A stretch of DNA of 35,835 nucleotides from a virus: IMG/VR virus record IMGVR_UViG_3300037862_000118, positions 1-35,835 of that record; one strand, given 5' to 3'. The notes beneath the pieces are model-generated. The model worked only from the letters and a program-made list of their open reading frames with translations, was not told the DNA's origin and did no database searches. The position numbers were made by a program, and so were the translations under genes. Below are positions 22,453-30,151 of this stretch, piece by piece; within the stretch, counting starts at the first letter, position 1; each line of letters starts with the position of its first letter.

Positions 22453-22763
22453 TACTTCTTCTCCTTGGTGTTGAGTCGCTTGCTGATAGCCGCCGCCTTT
22501 GCCTTTGCATCAGACTTGCTGCTTGCCCCCCAGGCATTGAGAGACAGCAGAAGGCGCGTGGGTTCTCCATTGGGCTTGCGTTCGGGGCCAGACATGCCCC
22601 CCATGCGGGCTAAGAACGAAGCCCGGCGGTGGTTGTCCCCCGATTTTACCGGGGACTTCAGGTCTGAGCCGGGGTTAGCCTTCTCGTAGGATTTGCGGCC
22701 TTTTTCGTTAAGGCCCCCCTTGGGGTTTTTGCCGTCTTTACGTTGCCATGCTTCACTAGCCAT
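22452..22763 (-). CDS. Basic protein with KNP.GGLNEKGR motif
   Basis: The ATG at 22763 is preceded by GGAGGGAG, whereas an earlier in-frame ATG at 22796 lacks a good site. The product of 103 residues opens ASEAWQRKDGKNPKGGLNEKG and continues RKSYEKANPGSDLKSPV, then SFLARMGGMSGPERKPNGEP. This conserved pattern is seen in a family of small phage proteins of unknown function (I recall the DUF6321 name, unverified). It overlaps the 59-residue gene, so the small basic proteins form a coupled run. Confidence 0.75.
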   Translation of the reverse strand: MASEAWQRKDGKNPKGGLNEKGRKSYEKANPGSDLKSPVKSGDNHRRASFLARMGGMSGPERKPNGEPTRLLLSLNAWGASSKSDAKAKAAAISKRLNTKEKK

Positions 22764-22825
22764 TGCGCGTCTCCCTCCGGGAAGCTCTGGGTGCAAGAAA
22801 TATCGGGACTGTACTGCGTAGTGTA

Positions 22826-23422
22826 TTACGAAGAGTTCTCCGTTGTGGGCCTTTGCGGCTGTTCGGGCTCCAAAGCGTACTGTTGGAACTGCGCATCGTT
22901 GACAAGCTCTTCGGAGTTAACTTCATTACAGTCGACAGTAACCACGGCGTAGTAGTCCTTGAAGTGCCCCCGTGGCAACAGCCGAGTGGGCGAGAACACC
23001 TGTCCTTTGTATACGATGCGGTCTTTGATGTGCTGGTCGGGAATGGGCAGCATCTGCGGCAAGAGGGCATTGATGTCTTTGACGTTGATGACGAGGCGCA
23101 GTGTGTCAGTGGTATAGAAACCCCGCTCGTTGATAACGCTGCCGCCACGGATAACCTGCGCCATCACGACCGGTACTTTCAGCGGCTCTAGCCACTTGCG
23201 CCCCAAAATAGTGGGGCTGCTAAGCGTTGCCGGGGTGGACTTCGAGGTGTCGTAAATGTCGTCCACGACATCCTCATAGTTTTCCTCCAGGTGGTCCTGG
23301 TCCCACTCCCACCAGTCGACGACGTTTCCCACGGGTAAGCGCAGCTCGTCGTTGATGCCCTCGTAGATAGACAACGCTTCGTAGTCAATGTCAAAGCGCC
23401 CCAAGATGTGTGTTCCGCGCAT
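22826..23422 (-). CDS. Head-tail connector/neck protein, unknown family
   Basis: The product has 198 residues with an ATG start. It opens MRGTHILGRFDIDYEALSIY and later has NPLPVGN-like and YTTDTLRLVINVKDINALL, a beta-rich region. The C-terminal third reads DRIVYKGQVFSPTRLLPRGHFKDY, resembling neck proteins of contractile phages. The C-terminal tail is acidic with proline. It lies 12 bases after the stop of the FN3 gene. Function from context only. Confidence 0.5.
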   Translation of the reverse strand: MRGTHILGRFDIDYEALSIYEGINDELRLPVGNVVDWWEWDQDHLEENYEDVVDDIYDTSKSTPATLSSPTILGRKWLEPLKVPVVMAQVIRGGSVINERGFYTTDTLRLVINVKDINALLPQMLPIPDQHIKDRIVYKGQVFSPTRLLPRGHFKDYYAVVTVDCNEVNSEELVNDAQFQQYALEPEQPQRPTTENSS

Positions 23423-23434
23423 GGTGGCTACTCC

Positions 23435-24745
23435 TTAGACGTTGGTGATGTTGCGCCAGGCCCCACCGCGGTAGACCTTGGCGTTGGTGATGTTTCGCCA
23501 AGCACCTTGCCGATAGACCCTTCCGATAGTGATGGGAACAAAGTCGGTACCCTTCCGCAGAGTTCCATAGGCGGCGACAAGAGTCGAGTTAGTTTCTATG
23601 GAGAGGCTGTTGCCCGTTGCGTTTGTGGCGAAGGCGCGAAAGCGGTAGTTACTGCCGGGGGTGAGGCCACTAAATACGGTGCTACCACTGCTGATGTCTT
23701 GGTTGCCGGTATACGCGCCATCGTTTTCGCTGCGCTGCGCGGTGAAGGAGGTGATGCCACTGCCGCCGTTGTTTGATGAGCCGACAATGTTGATGGTGAT
23801 GGAGGTGCCCACCTGGCTGGCGATAGTAATGGACTGCGGAGCTGTGGGTACTCCGGGAGTAAACGACGCGGCGCTTTCTGCGCCAACGCCTTCAGCCGAC
23901 ACGGCCCTTGTTTGAATGTAGTAAAACTGGGTGGGGGTTGCTCCGGAGGTAGCAACCCGGTCGGTGCCCATGCTGTTCCAGCCACCCCAGGTATAGCCGT
24001 CTGTGCTGGAGCGCCAGTTGTAGTCAGTAACTCCACCATCGGCGGTCACAGCCCCAGAGGTAATGGTGATGGAGCTCCCGTCACTGGCCCTGGAGAGAAT
24101 TGGCGCTCCGGGAGTGGGCGGCAGGTTGAAGATGTACACCGAGCCGGACTGTCGTGCCTGGCTGGCACCGGCACCGTTATTAGCCCACACCCGGAAGACG
24201 TACGAGCTGCCCCGCGCAAGCCCCGTGTATGTATGCGGCCCGCCGTGGGTTGCGGTGGCGGTGAACCCCCCGCCGTTTTGACTCCACTGGGTGGTGTAAC
24301 TGGAGATGTTAGATGCGCCATTGTCGGAGCTTCCGCCGGTGGCGAGTGAAACCGAGGTGCCTGAACGACTGGGGTTGAGGGCTGTGGGTATGGACGGTAC
24401 CGTAAACCAGGTGTACGTTCCAGTAATTGCCCCACTCCACCCAGCACCATCGACGGCTCCAGAAGACGTGTACAGGGTGCTTCTGCCGGTGGCGTCAGGT
24501 CCGCGGCCAAAGTTAGTCTGCCCTCCCACGTTCGTGAGACGGACGGTGCCTCCGGTGATGGAGGCGCTAAAGCCGTTTCCCTGGGGCGAGACGGAGTTGT
24601 ATACCACCACCCGGTTGCCGTCCAGGTTTAAGTTTCCCCCCGGCGAGGGCAGGGGTGACGACACATAGCGACCGACGTTGTAGAAAAACGACAGCGGGCT
24701 GCGGGTTGTTGTTGCGCCGCCGGGAAGGTTTGAGGTGTAAACCAT
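23435..24745 (-). CDS. Fibronectin type III-rich head/neck appendage protein
   Basis: The product has 436 residues. After an N-terminal beta region (about 1-110) it contains three FN3-like domains (about 112-200, 205-290 and 295-385) with the recurring patterns SYVFRVWANNGAG, FYYIQTRAVSAEG and NYRFRAFATNATG. The end has two copies of a short RVYR.GAWRNITN motif. It starts six bases after the fibre-like gene stop. FN3 domains in phage structural proteins are surface exposed and may aid adsorption. Its position within the head/neck module, 14 kb from the tail fibres, suggests a capsid or neck decoration. That placement is inference. Confidence 0.75.
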   Translation of the reverse strand: MVYTSNLPGGATTTRSPLSFFYNVGRYVSSPLPSPGGNLNLDGNRVVVYNSVSPQGNGFSASITGGTVRLTNVGGQTNFGRGPDATGRSTLYTSSGAVDGAGWSGAITGTYTWFTVPSIPTALNPSRSGTSVSLATGGSSDNGASNISSYTTQWSQNGGGFTATATHGGPHTYTGLARGSSYVFRVWANNGAGASQARQSGSVYIFNLPPTPGAPILSRASDGSSITITSGAVTADGGVTDYNWRSSTDGYTWGGWNSMGTDRVATSGATPTQFYYIQTRAVSAEGVGAESAASFTPGVPTAPQSITIASQVGTSITINIVGSSNNGGSGITSFTAQRSENDGAYTGNQDISSGSTVFSGLTPGSNYRFRAFATNATGNSLSIETNSTLVAAYGTLRKGTDFVPITIGRVYRQGAWRNITNAKVYRGGAWRNITNV

Positions 24746-24751
24746 GCCGAC

Positions 24752-25687
24752 CTAGCCCCAGAAGTAGAGGTCGCCTTCGACGACCCCGTTAGCGGCGGCA
24801 GTGGGCTCGGTACTCTGAATCCAGATGCGAATGTTGGTGCTGTGGTTGCCCCAGTTATTGACGCTACCGGCCCCAAAGTCTGCCGCGGCGCGACCAGTGA
24901 GGGCCGAGGAGGGGATAGTGGCAGAGGACGTGACGTTGTTTCCTGCTGCGTTGCCGATGAGATAGCCGCTGAGGGCCACTCGGAGGTTGGCGGTTGTAAG
25001 AACGCTGCTCACGGTGACGTCTGTCGCTGTGAGCGTACTTACTCCGGAGATGTTGTTGTTACCCAAGGCCAAGTTACCGGTCATGGGCTGCACCCCAGTT
25101 CGAAGCAGCGCGGTGTCGTTGACGTAGTTCTGTGTTGCTACCGTCCCGGTCTCGTTGGGAAGAGTCAACGTTCCACCCGCAGCCGCTGCGGCGCGGAGGG
25201 TCGTGGTACCGCTGGTAGAGCCCTGGAACACTGCACCACCGGAACTGATTCCCGGAGTGACCAGTGCGGGGGAGGTGGCAAACACCAGCGCGCCGGTACC
25301 GGTCTCATCGGCAACAACGGTAGCTAGCTCGGCGCTGGTTGTTGCGGCAAAGGCATTGAGCTTCGGCTGCGTCCAGCTAGGTACACCGGCAGCAAGTATC
25401 AGCACCTGTCCGTTGCTGCCTGCGGGCAGAAGCACCGTTGTTCCCGCGCCACTCTGGTAGGCAAGGCTACCGGCGAGCCCCCCAGCAATGTTTGTGGCGG
25501 TCACCGCAGTAGTTGCCTGACCCGCAGCGGCGTACAGCAGCACGTTCCACGCAGCATTGCCACTACCGACCTTGAAGCGGAGGGTATCGGTTTCTACCCC
25601 GAGCTCTCCGGCAGAGAGGACGGGGTTAGTGGCGGCCCAGTTCGCTGCAGTATCGCGGCGATGTTGAATGCGGGTTTCTACGGGCAT
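24752..25687 (-). CDS. Fibre-like protein with Mtd_N-type N-terminus
   Basis: The product has 311 residues. The opening RIQHRRDTAANWAATNPVLS and then DTLRFKVGSGNAAW matches the N-terminal domain seen also in the tail fibre at 5795-7753. It is followed by Ala/Thr/Gly-rich beta repeats (TATNIAGGLAGSLAYQSGAG, STSGTTTLRAAAAAGGTLTL) and a beta helix-like C-terminus ending LYFWG. It belongs to a pair with the FN3 protein, probably forming a trimeric appendage. Whether it sits on the head or the tail is not shown by sequence. Confidence 0.7.
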   Translation of the reverse strand: MPVETRIQHRRDTAANWAATNPVLSAGELGVETDTLRFKVGSGNAAWNVLLYAAAGQATTAVTATNIAGGLAGSLAYQSGAGTTVLLPAGSNGQVLILAAGVPSWTQPKLNAFAATTSAELATVVADETGTGALVFATSPALVTPGISSGGAVFQGSTSGTTTLRAAAAAGGTLTLPNETGTVATQNYVNDTALLRTGVQPMTGNLALGNNNISGVSTLTATDVTVSSVLTTANLRVALSGYLIGNAAGNNVTSSATIPSSALTGRAAADFGAGSVNNWGNHSTNIRIWIQSTEPTAAANGVVEGDLYFWG

Positions 25688-25771
25688 AAGGTCTTCCTAG
25701 TTATCCAGGGATGACACCGCAGGGTGCCGTCGGCTTTTACAGTTTACGGAGAGCTACGGAGCATGTCCGGC

Positions 25772-26842
25772 TTAGCCCCAGCTCTCGCGGACCCGCTCGG
25801 TGAAGAAGTCTCCACCGATAACTTGAATACGGTCGGCCCCGGGAGTCGGCTCCACGATAATCTGCCAGTAGCTGCGCTTGAACAGGCGGCGGGTCTGCTC
25901 CGCCGACAACGAGAGTTGGGCGGTGTAGGTGTCGCCCACCGAGGTGAGCACCATCGCGATGTCCTGCAGTCGCTGAAGACTGCCGCGCTGGTGGATGATG
26001 CGGGCGTAGAACGCGGCCTCGCTGGTGTAGCTCCCGGTGAAAGTGACGGTGTCGTTCCAGGCGAGGGTCTGGTACGCGGTGAGGTCTCCTCCATCGGTTG
26101 GCCATGCCACGGGCACCGAGCCGTAGGTCGGCAGCGGCGCATCGACACGCTTGGGCCACGAGCGGTCGTCGACTTCTTGCGCAATGAAGACCGGGACATA
26201 GCGCCCCGTCATCTTCGACTGGCGACGGAGTGTAAAGACATCAATGGAGTACATTCCGATACCGAGCTGCACACACAGTTCTTGGTACTGCGCCTGGCGG
26301 GTGCGCACCACCTCCATGAGCTGGCGGTAACGCTCAGACCTGGGGATAGTGATGCCATCAGGGGCCTGGATGTCGATGTCGAAAGCGGCGTCGGTGGCGA
26401 GAGTGTAGAGCGCCAGCGTCGTGGCGAGGATAGCTAGCGGGTATTCCTCGACGAAGGGGAGGTTGTACAGCGTGAGCTCGCGTCCCAAAGAGTCGGTGCG
26501 GCGGGCACTGTGCTGGGCAAAGGCCGTTTCAAGCGTTGTTTCCAGCTCGGAGTTGGTGAAGTAGCGAAAGAAGGTCCCGCTAATCAGCAGGGTGCTTCCA
26601 GCGGCGGGGGGATTAGCCAGGACTAAGACCCCCGACTGCTCTTCTACCGAGGCTGTAGAGGAGACATCGACCTGCGAGGTGGGGGTATCAACGAGAACAG
26701 TCAGGCCTAAGCCGTCCAACGGAGAGTGCTGGAGCTGAAAGCGTTCGGTGGTTCCGTCAGCAACGACAGTCTCCACGAAGGACTGCCCGAGGTCACCGAG
26801 TTCCATGCGAACCCGAGCAACTAGGGAGCTAAGAGTGGGCAC
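25772..26842 (-). CDS. Neck/adaptor-like protein, unknown
   Basis: The product has 356 residues and a GTG start. The N-terminus SSLVARVRMELGDLGQSFV and the segment EYPLAILATTLALYTLATDAAF resemble head-tail adaptors (Ad1-type) of actinophages. The C-terminal ~120 residues (TFTGSYTSEAAFYARIIHQR to VIGGDFFTERVR) form a separate beta domain with no match that I can name. Placement immediately after the capsid block supports an adaptor role. A terminator-like hairpin (26907-26945) precedes it, so its transcription may depend on a read-through or on an unidentified promoter. Confidence 0.6.
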   Translation of the reverse strand: MPTLSSLVARVRMELGDLGQSFVETVVADGTTERFQLQHSPLDGLGLTVLVDTPTSQVDVSSTASVEEQSGVLVLANPPAAGSTLLISGTFFRYFTNSELETTLETAFAQHSARRTDSLGRELTLYNLPFVEEYPLAILATTLALYTLATDAAFDIDIQAPDGITIPRSERYRQLMEVVRTRQAQYQELCVQLGIGMYSIDVFTLRRQSKMTGRYVPVFIAQEVDDRSWPKRVDAPLPTYGSVPVAWPTDGGDLTAYQTLAWNDTVTFTGSYTSEAAFYARIIHQRGSLQRLQDIAMVLTSVGDTYTAQLSLSAEQTRRLFKRSYWQIIVEPTPGADRIQVIGGDFFTERVRESWG

Positions 26843-26906
26843 AGTTCCTCCGAAACGGTCTAGACTCTATGGTCTCGCGTTTCGTCCTCACAGACACGGC
26901 AAACAA

Positions 26907-26945
26907 CTGACCCCACTGTGAGGAAGGCGGTCACAGTGGGGTCAG
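26907..26945 (-). terminator. Strong hairpin, rho-independent type terminator
   Basis: A perfect 15-bp inverted repeat (26907-26921 and 26931-26945) with a nine-base loop follows the 123-residue gene by 16 bases. Read on the minus strand the stem is followed by TTGTTTG, a T-rich tract. It would end or dampen the head transcript before the neck genes. Confidence 0.75.
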
Positions 26946-26961
26946 GTCTTAGTCCTGGAGC

Positions 26962-27333
26962 TTAGTTTGGTTGCCAAACGTAGCCGAGCATCTCCAGGTA
27001 GTCAGCAAGTCCTTTGTCGACCTTGTACTTCTGACCGGCTTTGAAGGTGTAGTTGTTGCCTACGCCGTACGTCATGTCTTCGATGTCGACGACGGTGCGG
27101 ATGATGACGCTGTTATCGCGCATCGTCACACCGAGCTCTTCGACCTCATCCAGCACCAGCGGCACGTCGGGGTTCTTGGGGTCAAAGACCTCCGTGCGGA
27201 GGCTGACTTCTTCCTGGGCACGGACGAGGCTAATCTCGTCGGCGCGCTCGCGCAGGGTCTTTGCGTTTTCCTTAGCGGCCTTTTCAGCGGCTGCGCCGGT
27301 TGCGTCACGGGGGTCGGTACGAGTAGCTGCCAC
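26962..27333 (-). CDS. Unknown 123-residue head-module protein
   Basis: A GTG start has an AGGAGAAG site upstream. The product is helical and acidic at first (AAAEKAAKENAKTLRERADE), followed by a beta segment (VIIRTVVDIEDMTYGVGNNY) and a C-terminal motif TFKAGQKYKVDKGLADYLEMLGYV. This type of ending is common in small phage proteins that follow the capsid gene, which bind or decorate the shell. I cannot name the family. A terminator-like hairpin follows 16 bases downstream. Confidence 0.6.
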   Translation of the reverse strand: MAATRTDPRDATGAAAEKAAKENAKTLRERADEISLVRAQEEVSLRTEVFDPKNPDVPLVLDEVEELGVTMRDNSVIIRTVVDIEDMTYGVGNNYTFKAGQKYKVDKGLADYLEMLGYVWQPN

Positions 27334-27402
27334 GATGTTCTTCTCCTTGGTTGGTACTGCGGGGTATGTCGCGCTCTAGTTTTGCCCAGCAGGAGCGGGG
27401 TG

Positions 27403-27927
27403 TCAGCCTAAAAGTTTATGCGCCAATAGGTACTTGTATGCCCTCTGGACATTATCGAGGTCATCACGAAGGTTGCCGATGCCTAAGTTGCAGGGTCGGC
27501 ATAAGAGGCCCCTGACCGCACCGGTGTCGTGGTTATGGTCAATAGCAGGCTGCGTGCCGAGGGTCGCAAACTCCACCTCGCAAATGCAGCAGCGGTAGTC
27601 TTGGCGCTCCAATAGCTCGTTATATTCGTCTTCCGTAATGCCGTAATGCTTCATGCGTGACCGTTTGACGGTCTGCTGACGGCACTGAGGACAGCGGACT
27701 TCCCCCGACCAAATAAGCACCGTAGCGGGGTCCAGGGGGTGCCCGCTGGCGCAGGTATCCGCCAACTGAAATGACGCTATCGGCTTTAGCGCGTTACGAA
27801 GGCGGGCTTCTCGCGCCAATAACGACTTACATGTTCGACAGCGGCGTGAGCCGTCAGCTCGGTAACTCGTGGTCTGTTCGGAAAACAGATGTCCACGGAT
27901 GCAGTGGGACGGAGTCGCGCGCGGCAT
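27403..27927 (-). CDS. Free-standing endonuclease VII-type HNH nuclease with duplicated zinc knuckles
   Basis: The product has 174 residues. Residues 9-33 and 59-82 each show a C-x2-G-H ... C-x2-C zinc knuckle, a tandem duplication, and residues 113-116 (CCIC) and 143-146 (CRPC) form a third zinc site. Residues ~95-165 carry the endonuclease VII signature (YGITEDEYNELL, then IDHNHDTGAVRGLLCRPCN). It stands between a hairpin after the capsid gene and the 123-residue gene, with no clear ribosome site. The setting suits an HNH mobile intron-like or homing nuclease inserted in a conserved head region. An alternative role is resolving branched DNA for packaging. Confidence 0.85.
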   Translation of the reverse strand: MPRATPSHCIRGHLFSEQTTSYRADGSRRCRTCKSLLAREARLRNALKPIASFQLADTCASGHPLDPATVLIWSGEVRCPQCRQQTVKRSRMKHYGITEDEYNELLERQDYRCCICEVEFATLGTQPAIDHNHDTGAVRGLLCRPCNLGIGNLRDDLDNVQRAYKYLLAHKLLG

Positions 27928-28004
27928 AACAATTCGACAATATGGGAATGCTGCTCGGTAAACCGGACAAACTGTTTATCACCGCGGTATTTAAGGGGTT
28001 ACGC

Positions 28005-28040
28005 CAAAGAGCGGGCCAGCAATCGCTGACCCGCTCTTTG
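28005..28040 (-). terminator. Strong hairpin downstream of major capsid gene
   Basis: The stem is 16 bp (28005-28020 with 28025-28040) and has a four-base loop. The single mismatch on the plus strand becomes a G-U pair in minus-strand RNA, so the hairpin is complete in the expected transcript. No long T run follows beyond CTCTTTG, so it may act as an attenuator or a 3' stabiliser after the highly expressed capsid gene. Confidence 0.7.
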
Positions 28041-28058
28041 TTGCCGCAAAAGGATTAC

Positions 28059-29171
28059 TTACGCGGTGTAGACCTTCGTGATGGCCTGGTCGGTGATGAT
28101 ACCGAGGCCCCAGATGGCGTACCATGCCAGCGCGTGCTCACGACCGAAGTCGAGCACGCCACCGTCGCGCAGTTCCACCGGGAGGCTGATGGCGTGGCCG
28201 AAGGCGTTGTCACCAATCATGATGGATTCGTACACGTCGGTCACCGTGGTGCCTGCAGGAGCAGCGGCACCGGGCTCTTCGGGGTTACCACCTGAACCAG
28301 GAGCGGTGTTCGGACGAACCGGCACCGACCCAGCGTTCGGGGGTGCGCCAACGAGACCGGCGTAGTTGACGACCGTTCCCTGAGCCAGCTTTTTGACCTG
28401 AGTCGTCTCAATGAAGACCACGTCGTAAAGGCGACCGATTTCACCGAGCATGAAGTTACCGGGGGCGGCGTACTTCGTAACTTCGATGAACTCCGGGTTC
28501 GAGCGCAAGTCGCGCGACTGCTTCGGGTGAACGAACTGCACGTAGGTCTCACCGATGCGGGGGATGTTCTTGCTGGCAAGTGTCAGAGCGGCATCCTTGA
28601 TGGCACCGGTCGTCAGCTTGTGGTTCGCCGTCACACCAGCGATGCTGGTGGCGCGGCTGCCCTCGTCGTAGTTGGTGAACGCGCCACCGGCGATAGCCGA
28701 GCGGTCGTAACCAAAGACAGCCGACGTCGCGGCACCGAGGGTGTTGCGAGCCTGCACGTCGAGGTACTGAGCCATGTGGCGACCCAGGAGACGCGAAGCC
28801 GATGCCATGATGTCATCGAACGAGGCGTTGAGCAGCAGTTCCGAAACCGCTACGGCGTAGCCGTGCTCGGCAACGGTGATGGCGATTTGCTCGGCAGTCA
28901 GAGCGTTGGTCGTCATACGAACACCCTCTGTGAGGGGGGTCGGGTCGACAGCAAAGTTCTTGTAACGCAGGAAGTTCACGCGGAGACCAGGCGCGACGCC
29001 CAGTTCCGTCTTCTTGACCGCGAACTGCTCGAAACGCAGAATCGGCATGGCCTGGAAGAGGATTTCCTTAGACCAGATGGTCTGGATTGCCTGCGAGAGT
29101 TGTGAATTGCTGCCTGAATAGGCGGTGGGGGCACTGGCAAGCTGGCCGGTACCGGTAATTGCGGAAGCCAT
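28059..29171 (-). CDS. Major capsid protein (N4 gp56-like family)
   Basis: The product has 370 residues. It includes QTIWSKEILFQAMPILRFEQF, then GLRVNFLRYKNFAVDP, then YVQFVHPKQSRDLR and FMLGEIGRLYDVVFIETTQV. These segments match the N4-gp56 major capsid family, an HK97-fold coat. Length fits. Context with scaffold upstream agrees. A flexible Gly/Ala/Pro insertion (about 275-305) lies near the C-terminus and could be a surface loop. It is followed by a strong hairpin. Confidence 0.92.
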   Translation of the reverse strand: MASAITGTGQLASAPTAYSGSNSQLSQAIQTIWSKEILFQAMPILRFEQFAVKKTELGVAPGLRVNFLRYKNFAVDPTPLTEGVRMTTNALTAEQIAITVAEHGYAVAVSELLLNASFDDIMASASRLLGRHMAQYLDVQARNTLGAATSAVFGYDRSAIAGGAFTNYDEGSRATSIAGVTANHKLTTGAIKDAALTLASKNIPRIGETYVQFVHPKQSRDLRSNPEFIEVTKYAAPGNFMLGEIGRLYDVVFIETTQVKKLAQGTVVNYAGLVGAPPNAGSVPVRPNTAPGSGGNPEEPGAAAPAGTTVTDVYESIMIGDNAFGHAISLPVELRDGGVLDFGREHALAWYAIWGLGIITDQAITKVYTA

Positions 29172-29223
29172 TATGGCTGGTCCTTTCGGTTGGGAGGTTG
29201 TTTGTTACGGGTAGTGGGTATTA

Positions 29224-30015
29224 CTACCCAAAAAGCCCCTGCCCACGATTGTTGCCTGCGCTGCCGAGCAGCTTTTGACGATTCTTGGCGTAGTCCGCCA
29301 TCGACATATTTGCAATGTCTCCGGGGTTGTTCGAAATGTAGTCCGGGTCGTTGTCGAGGGGTCCAGAGGTCGGGGCAGTGATGCGGGTCCCCGGCATGTT
29401 TTGGCGAGTCTGCTGCGCGGCTTGCGCTACAGACTCAAAGATTCGAGCAGAGCGCTCACGCAGAGTTGTTGCGCTGGCCTCTAGCTCTTCCACAGTGTTG
29501 CCCTGAATCAGGTCCAACAGTTCTGGAACGATGTTGTCTTGTTCGCGAGCCAGCAGAGTTTGACGCCGTTCTTGCAGCGCCTGGAACTCCTGCTCACGCT
29601 GCAGAAGAGCAAAAGCGCGTTCGCGCTCCGTACGCTCCGCTGTCAGCTGTTCGTGCCACTCTGCCTCTTTAAGACGAAGAAGGTCCTTAGCAGACATCTC
29701 TTCCTCTACGGCAAGCTTGCGCCGCTCATCCGCGAGGTCGGCTTCCTTGCGGCGTGCCTCAGACTCGGATGCTTCGCGGCTCACACGCTCATCCCGCTCT
29801 TTGCGGAGGATAGACAGTTCGTCTTCCATCTTGCTGAGCTGCGGGTAAAGCTTTTGCTTCTCCTGCTCACGAGCACGCTCGATGTCTTCGACGCTAAAGC
29901 TTTTGCCAAAAGGCGAAGCTTCAGGCGCGGGGACAGCTTGGGGAAGCTGGGTAATGGGGTCAGAAGCCACCTGCGGCTCCACATTCTCCGTTGTCAGTAC
30001 GTTGTTTTTCGACAT
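29224..30015 (-). CDS. Capsid scaffolding protein, coiled coil
   Basis: I prefer the ATG at 30015 because AGAAGAG lies a few bases upstream; an earlier in-frame ATG at 30069 lacks such a site. The product has 263 residues. A charged coiled coil (about 45-200) is rich in Glu, Arg and Lys with heptad spacing, and the C-terminus is less charged (NPDYISNNPGDIANM-like, ending NRGQGLFG). This composition and the position between portal and capsid are typical of scaffolding proteins that guide procapsid assembly and then leave. There is no protease motif. Confidence 0.85.
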   Translation of the reverse strand: MSKNNVLTTENVEPQVASDPITQLPQAVPAPEASPFGKSFSVEDIERAREQEKQKLYPQLSKMEDELSILRKERDERVSREASESEARRKEADLADERRKLAVEEEMSAKDLLRLKEAEWHEQLTAERTERERAFALLQREQEFQALQERRQTLLAREQDNIVPELLDLIQGNTVEELEASATTLRERSARIFESVAQAAQQTRQNMPGTRITAPTSGPLDNDPDYISNNPGDIANMSMADYAKNRQKLLGSAGNNRGQGLFG

Positions 30016-30151
30016 GGGTGCTCTTCTCGTTGAGTGGTCGTTATCCGAGTGCCCCGAAGGACGTATCACATGACCTATTAGTTAGGAACGACACAAGTAA
30101 AGCCAAGACAGGTTCAGGTGTCTCCCTAAAACCATGTTCGCACCGAAAAAG

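Noticed and set aside
25688-25771. Possible small gene or terminator between the adaptor and fibre-like genes
   Set aside because: The ATG here runs into a stop after six codons, and the only hairpin (six bp with a wobble pair) is weak and lacks a T tract.
30016-30151. Promoter or small gene between portal and scaffold
   Set aside because: I found no pair of -35/-10 boxes with proper spacing and no open frame; only the ribosome site of the scaffold gene is clear.
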